In this document: positions 7,625 through 16,169 of the stretch, piece after piece
How positions within the stretch are numbered: position 1 is the stretch's first letter
How the letters are laid out: each line of letters starts with the position of its first letter
NCBI GenBank assembly: GCA_934486755.1
Contig: CAKSQT010000005.1
Location: 1-55,437 of the forward strand
Reading direction: 5' to 3'
Source of the DNA: an uncultured Eubacteriales bacterium
GTDB taxonomy: Bacteria > Bacillota > Clostridia > Oscillospirales > Acutalibacteraceae
Length of the DNA stretch: 55,437 bases
Notes under the pieces: generated by a model
Seen by the model: only the letters and a program-made list of their open reading frames with translations
Database searches by the model: none
Told to the model about the DNA's origin: nothing
Program-made: the position numbers and the translations under genes

Positions 7625-8257
7625 ATGCAAAAGGGAATCGTTGGCAAGAAGCTCGGTATGACCCAGCTTTTTGATGCAAACGGAAATGTCGTTCCCGTAA
7701 CCGTTATAGAAGCGGGTCCCTGTGTTATCGCACAGAAGAAGACAGTAGAGAACGACGGCTATGAAGCAGTTCAGGTAGGCTACGGCGACCTCAAAGCTTC
7801 TAAGGTAAACGGCCCGATGAAGGGTCACTTCGCAAAAGGCGACGTTGCTCCCAAAAAGGTACTCAGAGAGTTCCGTTTTGACGATGTAAGCGCTATGAAC
7901 GTCGGCGATATTATTAAGGCTGACGTATTTGCCGAGGGTGATTCGGTAGACGTAAGAGGAACTTCAAAAGGTAAAGGATATGCTGGCACTATCAAGCGCT
8001 GGAATTTCCACAGACTCAAAGAGTCTCACGGTACAGGTCCTGTGGCACGCCACGGCGGCTCACTCGGCGCCTGTTCAAGTCCTTCACGTGTATTCAAGGG
8101 CAAAAAGATGGCAGGACATCTCGGTAATGAACGCGTAACCGTTCAGAACCTGAGTGTAGTTAAGGTTGACGCAGAGAAGAATATAATCGCTGTTAAGGGC
8201 GCCGTTCCCGGCCCCAAAGGCGGAATAGTTGTTCTTTTCGACAGCGTTAAAGCCTAA
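7625..8257 (+). CDS. rplC: 50S ribosomal protein L3
   Basis: 210 residues. N-terminal GIVGKKLGMTQLF and the glycine-rich finger around KRWNFHRLKESHGTGPVARH identify L3. The finger reaches toward the peptidyl transferase centre. It lies 60 bases after rpsJ with an aaaggagg site, and 20 bases before rplD, in the conserved S10-cluster order. Confidence 0.97.
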   Translation: MQKGIVGKKLGMTQLFDANGNVVPVTVIEAGPCVIAQKKTVENDGYEAVQVGYGDLKASKVNGPMKGHFAKGDVAPKKVLREFRFDDVSAMNVGDIIKADVFAEGDSVDVRGTSKGKGYAGTIKRWNFHRLKESHGTGPVARHGGSLGACSSPSRVFKGKKMAGHLGNERVTVQNLSVVKVDAEKNIIAVKGAVPGPKGGIVVLFDSVKA

Positions 8258-8277
8258 GGGAAGGAGTGTTTTGAATT

Positions 8278-8901
8278 ATGCCTAATATAGCAGTAGTAGA
8301 TATGACGGGCAAGAGCGTGGGTGAGATAACTCTCAGCGATGCGGTTTTCGGCATCGAACCCAATGCGGTTGTTATGCATATGGCTGTTGTCAATTATCTT
8401 GCAAATCAGCGTCAGGGCACACAATCCACTCTGACCCGTACCGAGGTTTCCGGCGGCGGCAGAAAGCCGTGGAGACAGAAGGGTACAGGCCACGCAAGAC
8501 AGGGCTCAATAAGAGCGCCTCAGTGGAGACACGGCGGTATCGTTCACGCACCGAAGCCGAGAGATTATTCTTATTCTCTCAATAAAAAGGTCAAGAGATT
8601 GGCTCTCAAATCCGCTTTGTCGGATAAGTTCCTCACAGGCGATATTATCGTGCTTGACGAACTCAAACTCGACGCCTATAAGACCAAAACGGTTGTTGAT
8701 TGCCTGAACGCTATCGGAGCTAAGAAGAAGACTCTTGTTGTACTTGAAGACAATAACGCGTTTGCGGTTAAGAGCATTGCTAACATCGCAAACACCAAGT
8801 CAACTCAGATCAACACAATCAACACATACGACATCATCAATGCCGATACCCTTGTATTGGTAAAGGGTGCCGCAGCAAAGATTGAGGAGGTGTACGCATA
8901 A
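8278..8901 (+). CDS. rplD: 50S ribosomal protein L4
   Basis: 207 residues. The tunnel-lining loop carries GGGRKPWRQKGTGHARQGS and PQWRHGG, typical of L4. L4 lines the exit tunnel and in some bacteria represses its own operon through the S10 leader, which makes the leader at 6977-7252 relevant. The stop overlaps the rplW start by one base (TAATG). Confidence 0.97.
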   Translation: MPNIAVVDMTGKSVGEITLSDAVFGIEPNAVVMHMAVVNYLANQRQGTQSTLTRTEVSGGGRKPWRQKGTGHARQGSIRAPQWRHGGIVHAPKPRDYSYSLNKKVKRLALKSALSDKFLTGDIIVLDELKLDAYKTKTVVDCLNAIGAKKKTLVVLEDNNAFAVKSIANIANTKSTQINTINTYDIINADTLVLVKGAAAKIEEVYA

Positions 8902-9194
8902 TGAAAACCGCACAGGACATCATTATCGCCCCGGTAATCACCGAAAAGAGTATGGCAGGAATCGCCGGAAAAAAATACACCTTTAAGGTAGCTAAGGACG
9001 CTAACAAGATCGAAATAGCCGACGCAGTTGAAAAGCTCTTTAAGGTTGACGTTGCAAAGGTAAACACGATCAACGTAAGAGGACAGGCAAGACGTATGGG
9101 CCGTTACAGCGGCTACACCTCTTCCTGGAAGAAAGCAATAGTTACTCTTAAAGCCGATTCCAAGCCGATAGAGTTCTTTGACGGTCTTATCTAA
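8901..9194 (+). CDS. rplW: 50S ribosomal protein L23
   Basis: 97 residues, usual length. The opening APVITEKS and the segment KVNTINVRGQARRMGR are typical of L23, which lies at the tunnel exit and docks trigger factor and SRP. It overlaps rplD by one base. An unusually long, structured 245-bp spacer separates it from rplB. Confidence 0.96.
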   Translation: MKTAQDIIIAPVITEKSMAGIAGKKYTFKVAKDANKIEIADAVEKLFKVDVAKVNTINVRGQARRMGRYSGYTSSWKKAIVTLKADSKPIEFFDGLI

Positions 9195-9439
9195 GTCCGT
9201 TTTGATTGGAAATTTGCGCTGAACCGCGGTTTTTTCGGCGACACGTGCGGCGAAAAAACACCTTGTAGGCGAAAACGCCGAAAGCGTTTTCAAGAACACA
9301 GGGGTGGTATTGGCGGGGATAGAGTGCAGTCAAAATTTTAATTTTGCGAACAGCATCCCCGACCGAAGAGCGCAGCGACATTTCCGGTGATGTATGAAGC
9401 CGCAAGGCTTCGCTAAGCCAAAATAGGAGAGTGAAACAA
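9195..9439 (+). ncRNA. Structured spacer between rplW and rplB
   Basis: This gap is far longer than the other gaps in the cluster, which are mostly 10-60 bases. It holds three clear hairpins: 9229-9237/9251-9259 (9 bp), 9271-9278/9284-9291 (8 bp, CGAAA loop) and 9396-9401/9406-9411 (6 bp, GCAA tetraloop). No coding sequence or clean terminator is seen. It could be an internal r-protein regulatory element, an attenuator, or an inserted repeat. Confidence 0.45.
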
Positions 9440-10267
9440 ATGGCAATTAAGCATTACAAGCCGACTTCAAACGGCCGTCGTAATATGACCACTATGGATT
9501 ATTCAGGTCTTACCAAGACAGCCCCCGAAAGAAGCCTGCTTGAACCGATCAAGAAGAATGCCGGACGCAACAGCTACGGCAGGATCACCGTCCGCCACAG
9601 AGGCGGCGGAAACCGCAGAAAATACAGGGTTATAGATTTCAAGAGAGAGCGTTTCGGTATCCCCGCAACCGTTCTTACCCTTGAATATGACCCGAACCGT
9701 TCAGCCTTCATCGCCCTCGTTCAGTATGAGGACGGCGAGAAGCGTTATATAATCGCTCCTCAGGATTTGAAGGTAGGCGATACGGTTATCAGCGGACCTG
9801 ACGCCGACATTAAGCCTGGCAACGCACTTCCGCTTATAAATATCCCCGTAGGTACTTTTGTTCATAACATTGAGCTTTATCCTGGCAAGGGCGCTCAGCT
9901 TGCCCGTTCGGCAGGTAATATGGCTCAGCTTATGGCTAAGGAAAACGGAATGGCGCTTTTGCGTTTGCCCTCGGGTGAATTACGTAACGTTGCCGACAAG
10001 TGTATGGCTACCATCGGTATCGTATCCAACCCCGAGCACGCAAACGTAAATTACGGTAAAGCAGGCCGTAAGCGTCACATGGGTTGGAGACCGACAGTCC
10101 GCGGTTCTGTAATGAACCCCTGCGACCACCCCCACGGCGGCGGTGAAGGTAAATCACCTGTCGGACGTCCAGGACCGGTTACTCCTTGGGGTAAACCGAC
10201 CCTCGGCTATAAGACCCGTCAGAAGAATAAGCAGAGCGATAAGTATATCGTAAAGCGCCGTAAATAG
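9440..10267 (+). CDS. rplB: 50S ribosomal protein L2
   Basis: 275 residues from the ATG at 9440 (MAIKHYKPTSNGRRNMT). A GTG three codons upstream lies inside the taggagag ribosome-binding site and is rejected. The conserved C-terminal segment HPHGGGEGKSPVGRPGPV is intact. L2 is one of the largest proteins near the peptidyl transferase centre and is needed for subunit joining. It follows the structured spacer, so its expression may be set partly apart from the genes before it. Confidence 0.97.
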   Translation: MAIKHYKPTSNGRRNMTTMDYSGLTKTAPERSLLEPIKKNAGRNSYGRITVRHRGGGNRRKYRVIDFKRERFGIPATVLTLEYDPNRSAFIALVQYEDGEKRYIIAPQDLKVGDTVISGPDADIKPGNALPLINIPVGTFVHNIELYPGKGAQLARSAGNMAQLMAKENGMALLRLPSGELRNVADKCMATIGIVSNPEHANVNYGKAGRKRHMGWRPTVRGSVMNPCDHPHGGGEGKSPVGRPGPVTPWGKPTLGYKTRQKNKQSDKYIVKRRK

Positions 10268-10289
10268 TCAGACGAAAGGAGATTGAATA

Positions 10290-10565
10290 ATGGGAAGAAG
10301 CATTAAAAAGGGCCCTTACGTACAAGAAGTACTTCTTAAAAGGGTTCAGGAAATGAATGAAGCCGGCGAGAAACGCGTTCTCAAAACTTGGAGCCGTTCA
10401 TCGACCATATTCCCCGATTTCGTCGGACACACGTTTGCGGTACATGACGGACGTAAGCACGTTCCGGTTTATGTAACTGAGGATATGGTTGGTCACAAGC
10501 TCGGTGAGTTTGCGCCCACAAGAACATTCAAAGGCCACGCAGGTTCAAAAACCAGCGGTAAGTAA
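10290..10565 (+). CDS. rpsS: 30S ribosomal protein S19
   Basis: 91 residues. It starts MGRSIKKGPYV and contains STIFPDFVGHTFAVHDGRKH and the LGEFAPTRTFKGH end, diagnostic of S19. It forms part of the 30S head with S13. It lies 22 bases after rplB with an aaaggag site. Confidence 0.97.
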   Translation: MGRSIKKGPYVQEVLLKRVQEMNEAGEKRVLKTWSRSSTIFPDFVGHTFAVHDGRKHVPVYVTEDMVGHKLGEFAPTRTFKGHAGSKTSGK

Positions 10566-10588
10566 GCGGCTGAAAGGAGAGTTTAACT

Positions 10589-10924
10589 ATGGAAGCAAGG
10601 GCAATATTGAAATACGCCCGCATTTCACCCCGCAAGGTGAAGATTGTTTTGGATCTTATCCGCAATCAAGATGCTGACAAAGCTATGGCTATACTCAAAT
10701 TTACTCCTAAGTCTGCTTGCGAGTATTTAGAGAAGCTTTTAGCATCAGCGATAGCAAACGCTGAAAATAAAAATATGGACACTTCTAAACTTTATGTTGC
10801 AGAGTGCTTTGTCTGCCCTGGACCGACCCTTAAAAGGATCCGTCCGAAGGATCACGGCAGAGCTCACAGAATATTAAAGAGAACAAGCCATATGACAATC
10901 GTTCTTAAAGAACGCGAAGATTAA
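10589..10924 (+). CDS. rplV: 50S ribosomal protein L22
   Basis: 111 residues. ISPRKVKIVLDLIR near the N-terminus and PTLKRIRPKDHGRAHRI in the beta-hairpin identify L22. The hairpin lines the exit tunnel and is a known site of macrolide-resistance changes; the loop looks wild type in length. Confidence 0.97.
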   Translation: MEARAILKYARISPRKVKIVLDLIRNQDADKAMAILKFTPKSACEYLEKLLASAIANAENKNMDTSKLYVAECFVCPGPTLKRIRPKDHGRAHRILKRTSHMTIVLKERED

Positions 10925-10939
10925 GAAGGAGGTTAAACT

Positions 10940-11605
10940 ATGGGCCAGAAAGTTAATCCGCACGGTTTCCGTGTAGGCGTAATCAAAAACTGGGACTCAC
11001 GTTGGTTTGCCAATGACAGCACCTTCGGTGACACATTGGTTGAGGACTACAACCTCCGTAAATACCTGAAAAAGACACTTTATTCAGCAGGTATTGCAAA
11101 AATCGAAATCGAACGTGACGACAAGCGTGTGAGACTTCATATCCACTGCGCAAAGCCGGGTATGGTCATCGGACGCAACGGCAGCGAAATTGAAAAGCTG
11201 CGTGCAGCCTGCCAGCAGAAGCTCGGCAAGCCTGTCATCATAAACATTGTTGAGATTAAGAGCCCCGACACCAACGCTCAGTTGGTTGCAGAGAATATCG
11301 CCGCTCAGCTTGAAAAGCGTATCTCTTTCCGCCGCGCAATGAAGCTCTCAATAGGCAGAGCGATGCGCCTCGGAGTTAAGGGTATCAAAACTCAGGTATC
11401 GGGCCGTCTCGGCGGTGCCGAAATCGCAAGAAGCGAACAGTATCACGAGGGAACTATCCCGCTTCAAACACTCCGCGCCGACATCGACTACGGTTTTGCC
11501 GAGGCAAACACCACTTACGGACGTATCGGTGTAAAGGTTTGGATATACAAGGGTGAGATCCTCAGCGATAACCGCGCTCACAAAAAGGAAGGAGGAGCCC
11601 GCTAA
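10940..11605 (+). CDS. rpsC: 30S ribosomal protein S3
   Basis: 221 residues. It begins MGQKVNPHGFRVGV. The KH domain GxxG loop is seen in PGMVIGRNGSEIEKL (about 73-87). The C-terminal domain has VSGRLGGAEIARSE. S3 lies at the mRNA entry channel and contributes to helicase activity. The stop overlaps the rplP start by one base. Confidence 0.97.
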   Translation: MGQKVNPHGFRVGVIKNWDSRWFANDSTFGDTLVEDYNLRKYLKKTLYSAGIAKIEIERDDKRVRLHIHCAKPGMVIGRNGSEIEKLRAACQQKLGKPVIINIVEIKSPDTNAQLVAENIAAQLEKRISFRRAMKLSIGRAMRLGVKGIKTQVSGRLGGAEIARSEQYHEGTIPLQTLRADIDYGFAEANTTYGRIGVKVWIYKGEILSDNRAHKKEGGAR

Positions 11606-12030
11606 TGTTAATGCCTAAACGTGTTAAATACCGCAGAGTTCACCGTGGCAGACTTACAGGCGCCGCTACACGCGGAACCAATGTCACACACGGCGATTTC
11701 GGTCTTCAAGCGTTAGAGCCTGCGTGGATAACCTCTAACCAGATCGAAGCTGCGCGTGTCGCTATGACCCGTTACATCAAACGTGGCGGTCAGGTATGGA
11801 TAAAGATTTTCCCGGATAAGCCGATAACACAAAAGCCCGCTGGAACCCGAATGGGTTCAGGTAAAGGCGCTCCCGAATATTGGGTAGCGGTCGTTAAACC
11901 TGGCCGTGTTATGTTCGAGATCGGAGGCGTAAGCGAGGAGCTGGCTCGTGAAGCTATGCGTCTTGCCGCTAACAAGCTCCCGATCAAGTGCAAATTTATT
12001 TGCAAGCAGGAAATGGGTGGTGAGCAGTAA
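11605..12030 (+). CDS. rplP: 50S ribosomal protein L16
   Basis: 141 residues, beginning MLMPKRVKYRRVHRGR. The central GKGAPEYWVAVVKPGR and the Arg in MTRYIKRGGQVWIKIFPDKP are conserved L16 features. L16 organises the A-site tRNA elbow region. Overlaps at both ends (one base each with rpsC and rpmC) suggest coupled translation. Confidence 0.97.
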   Translation: MLMPKRVKYRRVHRGRLTGAATRGTNVTHGDFGLQALEPAWITSNQIEAARVAMTRYIKRGGQVWIKIFPDKPITQKPAGTRMGSGKGAPEYWVAVVKPGRVMFEIGGVSEELAREAMRLAANKLPIKCKFICKQEMGGEQ

Positions 12031-12239
12031 TGAAAGCAAAGGAAATCAGAGAAAACACTTTACCCGAGCTCAATGAGCAGTTGGCAAAGCTCAAAGAAGA
12101 ATTATTCAATCTGCGTTTCCAACTCGCCATTAATCAGCTCGAAAACCCCATGCGTATCGTTGCTGTCAAGAAAGACATCGCTCGCGTTAAGACAATAATC
12201 CGCGAGAACGAGATCAAGAACGACAGCGCTAACGCTTAA
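12030..12239 (+). CDS. rpmC: 50S ribosomal protein L29
   Basis: 69 residues, all-helical. It contains LKEELFNLRFQLAINQLENP followed by RIVAVKKDIARVKTI, typical of L29, which sits beside L23 at the tunnel exit. It starts inside the rplP stop codon (TAATG). Confidence 0.95.
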   Translation: MKAKEIRENTLPELNEQLAKLKEELFNLRFQLAINQLENPMRIVAVKKDIARVKTIIRENEIKNDSANA

Positions 12240-12258
12240 AGTTGGGAGGTAAAGCTAA

Positions 12259-12516
12259 ATGAGCGAAAGAAACCTTCGTAAAACAAGAGTGGGTAAGGTT
12301 GTAAGCGATAAGATGGATAAAACCGTTGTTGTTGCTATTGAGGACAACGTAAAGCATCCCCTCTATAAGAAGATAATCAAAAACACAATCAAATTGAAGG
12401 CTCACGATGAGAACAACTCCTGCGGAGTTGGCGACAGAGTTCTTATTATGGAAACAAGACCGCTTTCCAAAGATAAGAGATGGCGTGTGGCCGAAATAAT
12501 CGAAAAGGCTAAGTAG
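12259..12516 (+). CDS. rpsQ: 30S ribosomal protein S17
   Basis: 85 residues. RKTRVGKVVSDKMDKTVVV and CGVGDRVLIMETRPLSKDKR match S17, an OB-fold primary binder of 16S rRNA. It lies 19 bases after rpmC with a gggaggt site. Confidence 0.96.
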   Translation: MSERNLRKTRVGKVVSDKMDKTVVVAIEDNVKHPLYKKIIKNTIKLKAHDENNSCGVGDRVLIMETRPLSKDKRWRVAEIIEKAK

Positions 12517-12537
12517 TCTTACAAGGAGGAAACCACT

Positions 12538-12906
12538 GTGATACAACAACAGAGTTACCTCAAGGTTGCTGACAATACCGGTGCTAAGGAAATTATGTGC
12601 ATCCGTGTTCTTGGAGGCTCCAAAAGGAGGTATGCCAACATTGGCGATGTCATCGTTGCTTCCGTAAAGAAGGCCGCTCCCGGCGGTACTGTTAAGAAGG
12701 GCGATGTTGTAAAAGCCGTTGTGGTTCGTTCCGCAAAAGGCCTGCGTCGCAATGACGGCACATACATCAGATTCGATGAAAATGCGGCTGTTCTTATCCG
12801 TGACGACAAGAACCCGAGAGGTACCCGTATTTTCGGGCCAGTAGCCCGTGAGCTGCGCGACAGAGATTATACAAAGATCCTGTCCCTCGCTCCGGAAGTG
12901 CTTTAA
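12538..12906 (+). CDS. rplN: 50S ribosomal protein L14
   Basis: 122 residues with a GTG start preceded by aaggagg. MIQQQSYLKVADNTGAKEI at the N-terminus and ELRDRDYTKILSLAPEVL at the C-terminus are diagnostic. L14 lies at the subunit interface (bridges B5 and B8) and is the docking site of the silencing factor RsfS. Confidence 0.97.
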   Translation: MIQQQSYLKVADNTGAKEIMCIRVLGGSKRRYANIGDVIVASVKKAAPGGTVKKGDVVKAVVVRSAKGLRRNDGTYIRFDENAAVLIRDDKNPRGTRIFGPVARELRDRDYTKILSLAPEVL

Positions 12907-12922
12907 TGGGAGGTAGAAAAGT

Positions 12923-13246
12923 ATGAGTAAGCTTCACGTTAAAACAGGCGATACCGTAATCCTCCTCACAGGAGACAAGAAGGATCGCAAGAAGACTGGT
13001 AAGGTACTTCAAGTCAGCCCCAAAGAGGGTAAAGTTATAGTTGAGGGCATCAACAAGGTTAAGAAGCACGTTAAGCCGAAAAAGGCGGGCGATGCTTCGG
13101 GTATAATCGAGACCGAGGGCGCAATTTACGCTTCAAAGGTTCAGGTTGTTTGCCCCAAGTGCAATAAGCCGACCAGAGTAGGAACAAAAATCTACGAAGA
13201 CGGCAAAAAGGACCGCATGTGCAAAAAGTGCGGCGAGACTTTTTAA
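12923..13246 (+). CDS. rplX: 50S ribosomal protein L24 (C+ form)
   Basis: 107 residues. The KOW motif is near the N-terminus (KTGDTVILLTGDKKDRKKTG) and INKVKKHVKP follows. The C-terminal part holds two CxxC pairs, CPKC and CKKC, forming a probable zinc ribbon, so this is a C+ paralogue type. L24 starts 50S assembly by binding the 5' region of 23S rRNA. Confidence 0.96.
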   Translation: MSKLHVKTGDTVILLTGDKKDRKKTGKVLQVSPKEGKVIVEGINKVKKHVKPKKAGDASGIIETEGAIYASKVQVVCPKCNKPTRVGTKIYEDGKKDRMCKKCGETF

Positions 13247-13264
13247 GAGTAAGGAGGACATGAC

Positions 13265-13804
13265 ATGTCAACACTGTCGAATGAATATAAAAATTCGATT
13301 GCTCCCGCACTGATGACAAAATTCGGCTATAAGAGCGTCATGCAAATCCCGAAGCTCGATAAAGTCGTTATCAATGTAGGTGCCGGTGAGGCAAAGGAAA
13401 ATTCCAAGGTTATCGACGCTATCGTCCGCGACCTCGGTTTAATCACCGGTCAGAAGGCAATACCCTGCCGCGCTAAGAAGTCGGTTGCGAACTTCAAGCT
13501 CCGTGAGGGAATGCCGATCGGCGCAAAGGTTACACTTCGCGGTGAGCGTATGTATGAATTTGTTGAAAGACTTTTCAACGCCGCTCTCCCGAGAGTAAGA
13601 GATTTCAGAGGCATCAACCCCAACGCTTTCGACGGCCGCGGCAATTTTGCTATGGGCGTTAAGGAGCAGTTGATATTCCCCGAGATCGAATATGACAAAA
13701 TTGATAAGGTTCGCGGTATGGACATAATTTTTGTCACAACCGCAAAAACGGATGAAGAAGCCCGCGAGTTATTAACGCTTATGGGCGCTCCGTTTGCGAA
13801 GTAA
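13265..13804 (+). CDS. rplE: 50S ribosomal protein L5
   Basis: 179 residues. VMQIPKLDKVVINVGAGEA, KKSVANFKLREGMPIGAKVT and DFRGINPNAFDGRGNF identify L5. It binds 5S rRNA in the central protuberance and contacts P-site tRNA. It lies 18 bases after rplX. Confidence 0.97.
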   Translation: MSTLSNEYKNSIAPALMTKFGYKSVMQIPKLDKVVINVGAGEAKENSKVIDAIVRDLGLITGQKAIPCRAKKSVANFKLREGMPIGAKVTLRGERMYEFVERLFNAALPRVRDFRGINPNAFDGRGNFAMGVKEQLIFPEIEYDKIDKVRGMDIIFVTTAKTDEEARELLTLMGAPFAK

Positions 13805-13816
13805 GGAGAAGGAAAT

Positions 13817-14002
13817 ATGGCTAAAACATCTATGAAGATTAAGCAGGCAAGACCCGCTAAGTTTTCAACAAGACAGTACAACAGATGTAAGATCTGTGGC
13901 CGCCCGCACGCCTATCTTCGCAAGTACGGCATCTGCCGTATATGCTTCAGAGAGCTTGCTTACAAGGGCGAGATCCCCGGAGTGAAGAAGGCAAGCTGGT
14001 AA
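13817..14002 (+). CDS. rpsN: 30S ribosomal protein S14 type Z (C+ form)
   Basis: 61 residues, the short zinc-binding S14. Four cysteines are in CKICGRPHAYL and GICRICFREL (CxxC-x12-CxxC). MAKTSMKIKQARPAKFSTR precedes them. The short type-Z form is the main S14 in Firmicutes. Twelve bases separate it from rplE. Confidence 0.97.
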   Translation: MAKTSMKIKQARPAKFSTRQYNRCKICGRPHAYLRKYGICRICFRELAYKGEIPGVKKASW

Positions 14003-14029
14003 GGCAAAAAGCTAAAGGAGGTTGACGGC

Positions 14030-14428
14030 ATGCAAATCACCGATACAATAGCCGATATGCTTACGAGAATCCGTAACGCATCATCAGCGAAACACGATTC
14101 GGTTGATGTTCCTGCGTCAAATGTTAAGAAAGCGATCGCGCAGATCTTACTTGACGAAGGATATATTAGCGGCTTTCAGGTCGAAGACGACGGAAAGCAG
14201 GGCGTAATTCACATCACGTTGAAGTACGGCCAGAATAAATCGCAGATAATCACGGGAATCCGCAGGGTTTCAAAGCCCGGTCTGCGTATTTACACCAATG
14301 TTGAGGATATGCCGAAGGTCATGAGAGGCCTCGGAATAGCTATCCTTTCCACCTCTAAGGGAATAATGACAGACAAGCAGGCACGCAAAGCCAACGTCGG
14401 CGGCGAAGTCCTCGCGTTCGTCTGGTAA
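14030..14428 (+). CDS. rpsH: 30S ribosomal protein S8
   Basis: 132 residues. DTIADMLTRIRNASSAKH at the N-terminus and ISTSKGIMTDKQAR-type ending (here LSTSKGIMTDKQARKANVGG) are typical. S8 binds helix 21 of 16S rRNA and in E. coli represses the spc operon by binding the mRNA near rplE. A strong aaggaggt site precedes it. Confidence 0.97.
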   Translation: MQITDTIADMLTRIRNASSAKHDSVDVPASNVKKAIAQILLDEGYISGFQVEDDGKQGVIHITLKYGQNKSQIITGIRRVSKPGLRIYTNVEDMPKVMRGLGIAILSTSKGIMTDKQARKANVGGEVLAFVW

Positions 14429-14442
14429 GGAGGTGCATTGGA

Positions 14443-14991
14443 ATGTCAAGAATAGGAAAGAAACCTATCGCAATTCCTGCTGGTGTGGACGTTAAGATCA
14501 ACGGTTCTGAGGTTACCGTAAAGGGACCTAAGGGTGAGCTCAAAAACACCTTCAATCCCGAGATCACAATCGCTGTTGAGGGCAATGAAATAATCGTTAC
14601 CCGCCCGACAGATGACAGTCAGCACCGCGCACTTCACGGTCTTACACGTACCCTTGTTGCCAATATGGTTGAGGGCGTTACAAACGGTTTCACAAAGGAA
14701 CTCGAAGTAAACGGTGTAGGTTACCGTGCGCAGAAGCAGGGTAAAAATCTTGTAATGAATCTCGGTTTCTCGCATCAGGTAACGGTTTCCGAGATAGACG
14801 GCATCACAATAGATGTACCGTCACCGAACAAAATCGTTATAAGCGGTGCCGATAAGCAAAAGGTCGGTCAGTTTGCGGCTGAGGTACGCGAAAAGCGTCC
14901 GCCCGAGCCTTATAAGGGCAAAGGTATCAAATATGCCGATGAGCATATTCGCCGTAAAGAAGGTAAAGCCGCCAAGGGTGCAAAGAAATAA
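14443..14991 (+). CDS. rplF: 50S ribosomal protein L6
   Basis: 182 residues. MSRIGKKPIAIPAGVDV at the N-terminus, then GPKGELKNTF, and REKRPPEPYKGKGIKYADEH near the C-terminus, diagnostic of L6. It stabilises the GTPase-associated region near the sarcin-ricin loop. Confidence 0.97.
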   Translation: MSRIGKKPIAIPAGVDVKINGSEVTVKGPKGELKNTFNPEITIAVEGNEIIVTRPTDDSQHRALHGLTRTLVANMVEGVTNGFTKELEVNGVGYRAQKQGKNLVMNLGFSHQVTVSEIDGITIDVPSPNKIVISGADKQKVGQFAAEVREKRPPEPYKGKGIKYADEHIRRKEGKAAKGAKK

Positions 14992-15009
14992 TAAAGGAGT
15001 GTACAAACA

Positions 15010-15369
15010 ATGGTTAATAAACCAAACAGCAATCAGGCAAGACTTAAACGTCACGCCCGCGTTCGTTCTAAGATCAGCGGTACGCCGAATTGTCCTCGCC
15101 TTGATGTATTCCGCTCCAACAGCAACATTTACGCCCAGCTTATCGACGATGTAAACGGCGTTACTCTCGCAGCAGCAGGTTCCAACGAAAAGGATTTCGG
15201 AATTTCTGGCGGCAATGCAGAGGGTGCACGCAAGGTTGGACAGTTAATTGCTAAACGTGCCGCTGAAAAGGGCATCACCGAGGTTGTTTTTGACCGCGGC
15301 GGATACATTTATCACGGCCGTGTCAAGGAGCTTGCCGAAGGTGCCCGCGAGGGCGGCCTCAAGTTCTAA
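15010..15369 (+). CDS. rplR: 50S ribosomal protein L18
   Basis: 119 residues. RHARVRSKISGTPNCPRLDV and VFDRGGYIYHGRVKELAEGA are typical of L18, which binds 5S rRNA together with L5. It lies 18 bases after rplF. Confidence 0.97.
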   Translation: MVNKPNSNQARLKRHARVRSKISGTPNCPRLDVFRSNSNIYAQLIDDVNGVTLAAAGSNEKDFGISGGNAEGARKVGQLIAKRAAEKGITEVVFDRGGYIYHGRVKELAEGAREGGLKF

Positions 15370-15384
15370 AAAGGAGGAATACTT

Positions 15385-15888
15385 TTGGCTACAAATATTG
15401 ACGCATCAACATTAGATTTAAAAGAGCGCGTAGTTTCTATAAACCGTGTTTCCAAGACCGTTAAGGGCGGACGCATTATGAAGTTCGCGGCTTTGGTTGT
15501 CGTAGGAGACGGTAACGGCATAGTAGGCTACGGTCTCGGTAAAGCAGGCGAAGTACCCGACGCTATCCGCAAGGGTATTGAAGACGCCAAGAAGAACCTT
15601 ATTAAGGTTTCTTTAAAGGGTACAACAATTCCGCACGAGGTAATCGGCGAATTCGGCGCAGGCCGCGTTCTTATGAAACCCGCTGCACCTGGTACAGGCG
15701 TTATCGCCGGCGGCGCAGTACGTGCCGTTGTTGAGACTGTCGGAATTTCCGATATTCGTACCAAGGCTTTACGTTCAAACAATCCTTGCAATGTAGTACG
15801 TGCCACAGTAGCAGGTCTCGCTTCGCTTCGCAGCGCTGAGGAGGTTGCCGCTATCCGTGGTAAGTCCGTCAAGGAAATTGTAGGTTAA
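15385..15888 (+). CDS. rpsE: 30S ribosomal protein S5
   Basis: 167 residues with a TTG start preceded by aaaggagg at good spacing. LKERVVSINRVSKTVKGGR opens the dsRNA-binding domain; VGYGLGKAGEVPDAIRKG and IRTKALRSNNPCNVVRA follow. S5 lies at the mRNA entry and decoding region. The TTG start is unusual within this cluster. Confidence 0.97.
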   Translation: MATNIDASTLDLKERVVSINRVSKTVKGGRIMKFAALVVVGDGNGIVGYGLGKAGEVPDAIRKGIEDAKKNLIKVSLKGTTIPHEVIGEFGAGRVLMKPAAPGTGVIAGGAVRAVVETVGISDIRTKALRSNNPCNVVRATVAGLASLRSAEEVAAIRGKSVKEIVG

Positions 15889-15902
15889 GGAGGAGCAGGA
15901 TT

Positions 15903-16100
15903 ATGGCAGGAAAGAAAAAGACCGCAGGTCTTAAAATTCAGCTTGTTAAAAGCGTAATCGGCTCCAAGAAGGACCAGATTGCAACTGTTGAATCTCTCGG
16001 TCTTCACAAGGTCGGCGACATAAAGGTTCAGCCCGACAATGAGCAGACAAAGGGTAAACTCAACAAGGTCAGTCACCTCGTTAAGGTTATCGAGGGTTAA
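15903..16100 (+). CDS. rpmD: 50S ribosomal protein L30
   Basis: 65 residues. KIQLVKSVIGSKKDQIATV and LGLHKVGDIKVQPD match L30, with a slightly longer C-terminal end than the 60-residue type. Fourteen bases separate it from rpsE. Confidence 0.95.
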   Translation: MAGKKKTAGLKIQLVKSVIGSKKDQIATVESLGLHKVGDIKVQPDNEQTKGKLNKVSHLVKVIEG

Positions 16101-16114
16101 TTTTCCCATAAAAA

Positions 16115-16146
16115 GCCGCTTTCGCGGCGTTGCGGTGCAAACCGCA
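16115..16146 (+). promoter_or_regulatory. Twin hairpins before rplO
   Basis: Two small hairpins stand side by side: gccgc-tttc-gcggc (16115-16128) and tgcggt-gcaa-accgca (16131-16146, GCAA tetraloop). They fill the 60-base rpmD-rplO gap up to the aaggaggt site. No T-run follows, so they are more likely mRNA structure than a terminator. Confidence 0.45.
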
Positions 16147-16169
16147 GATTAAGCAAGGAGGTGCGAACA

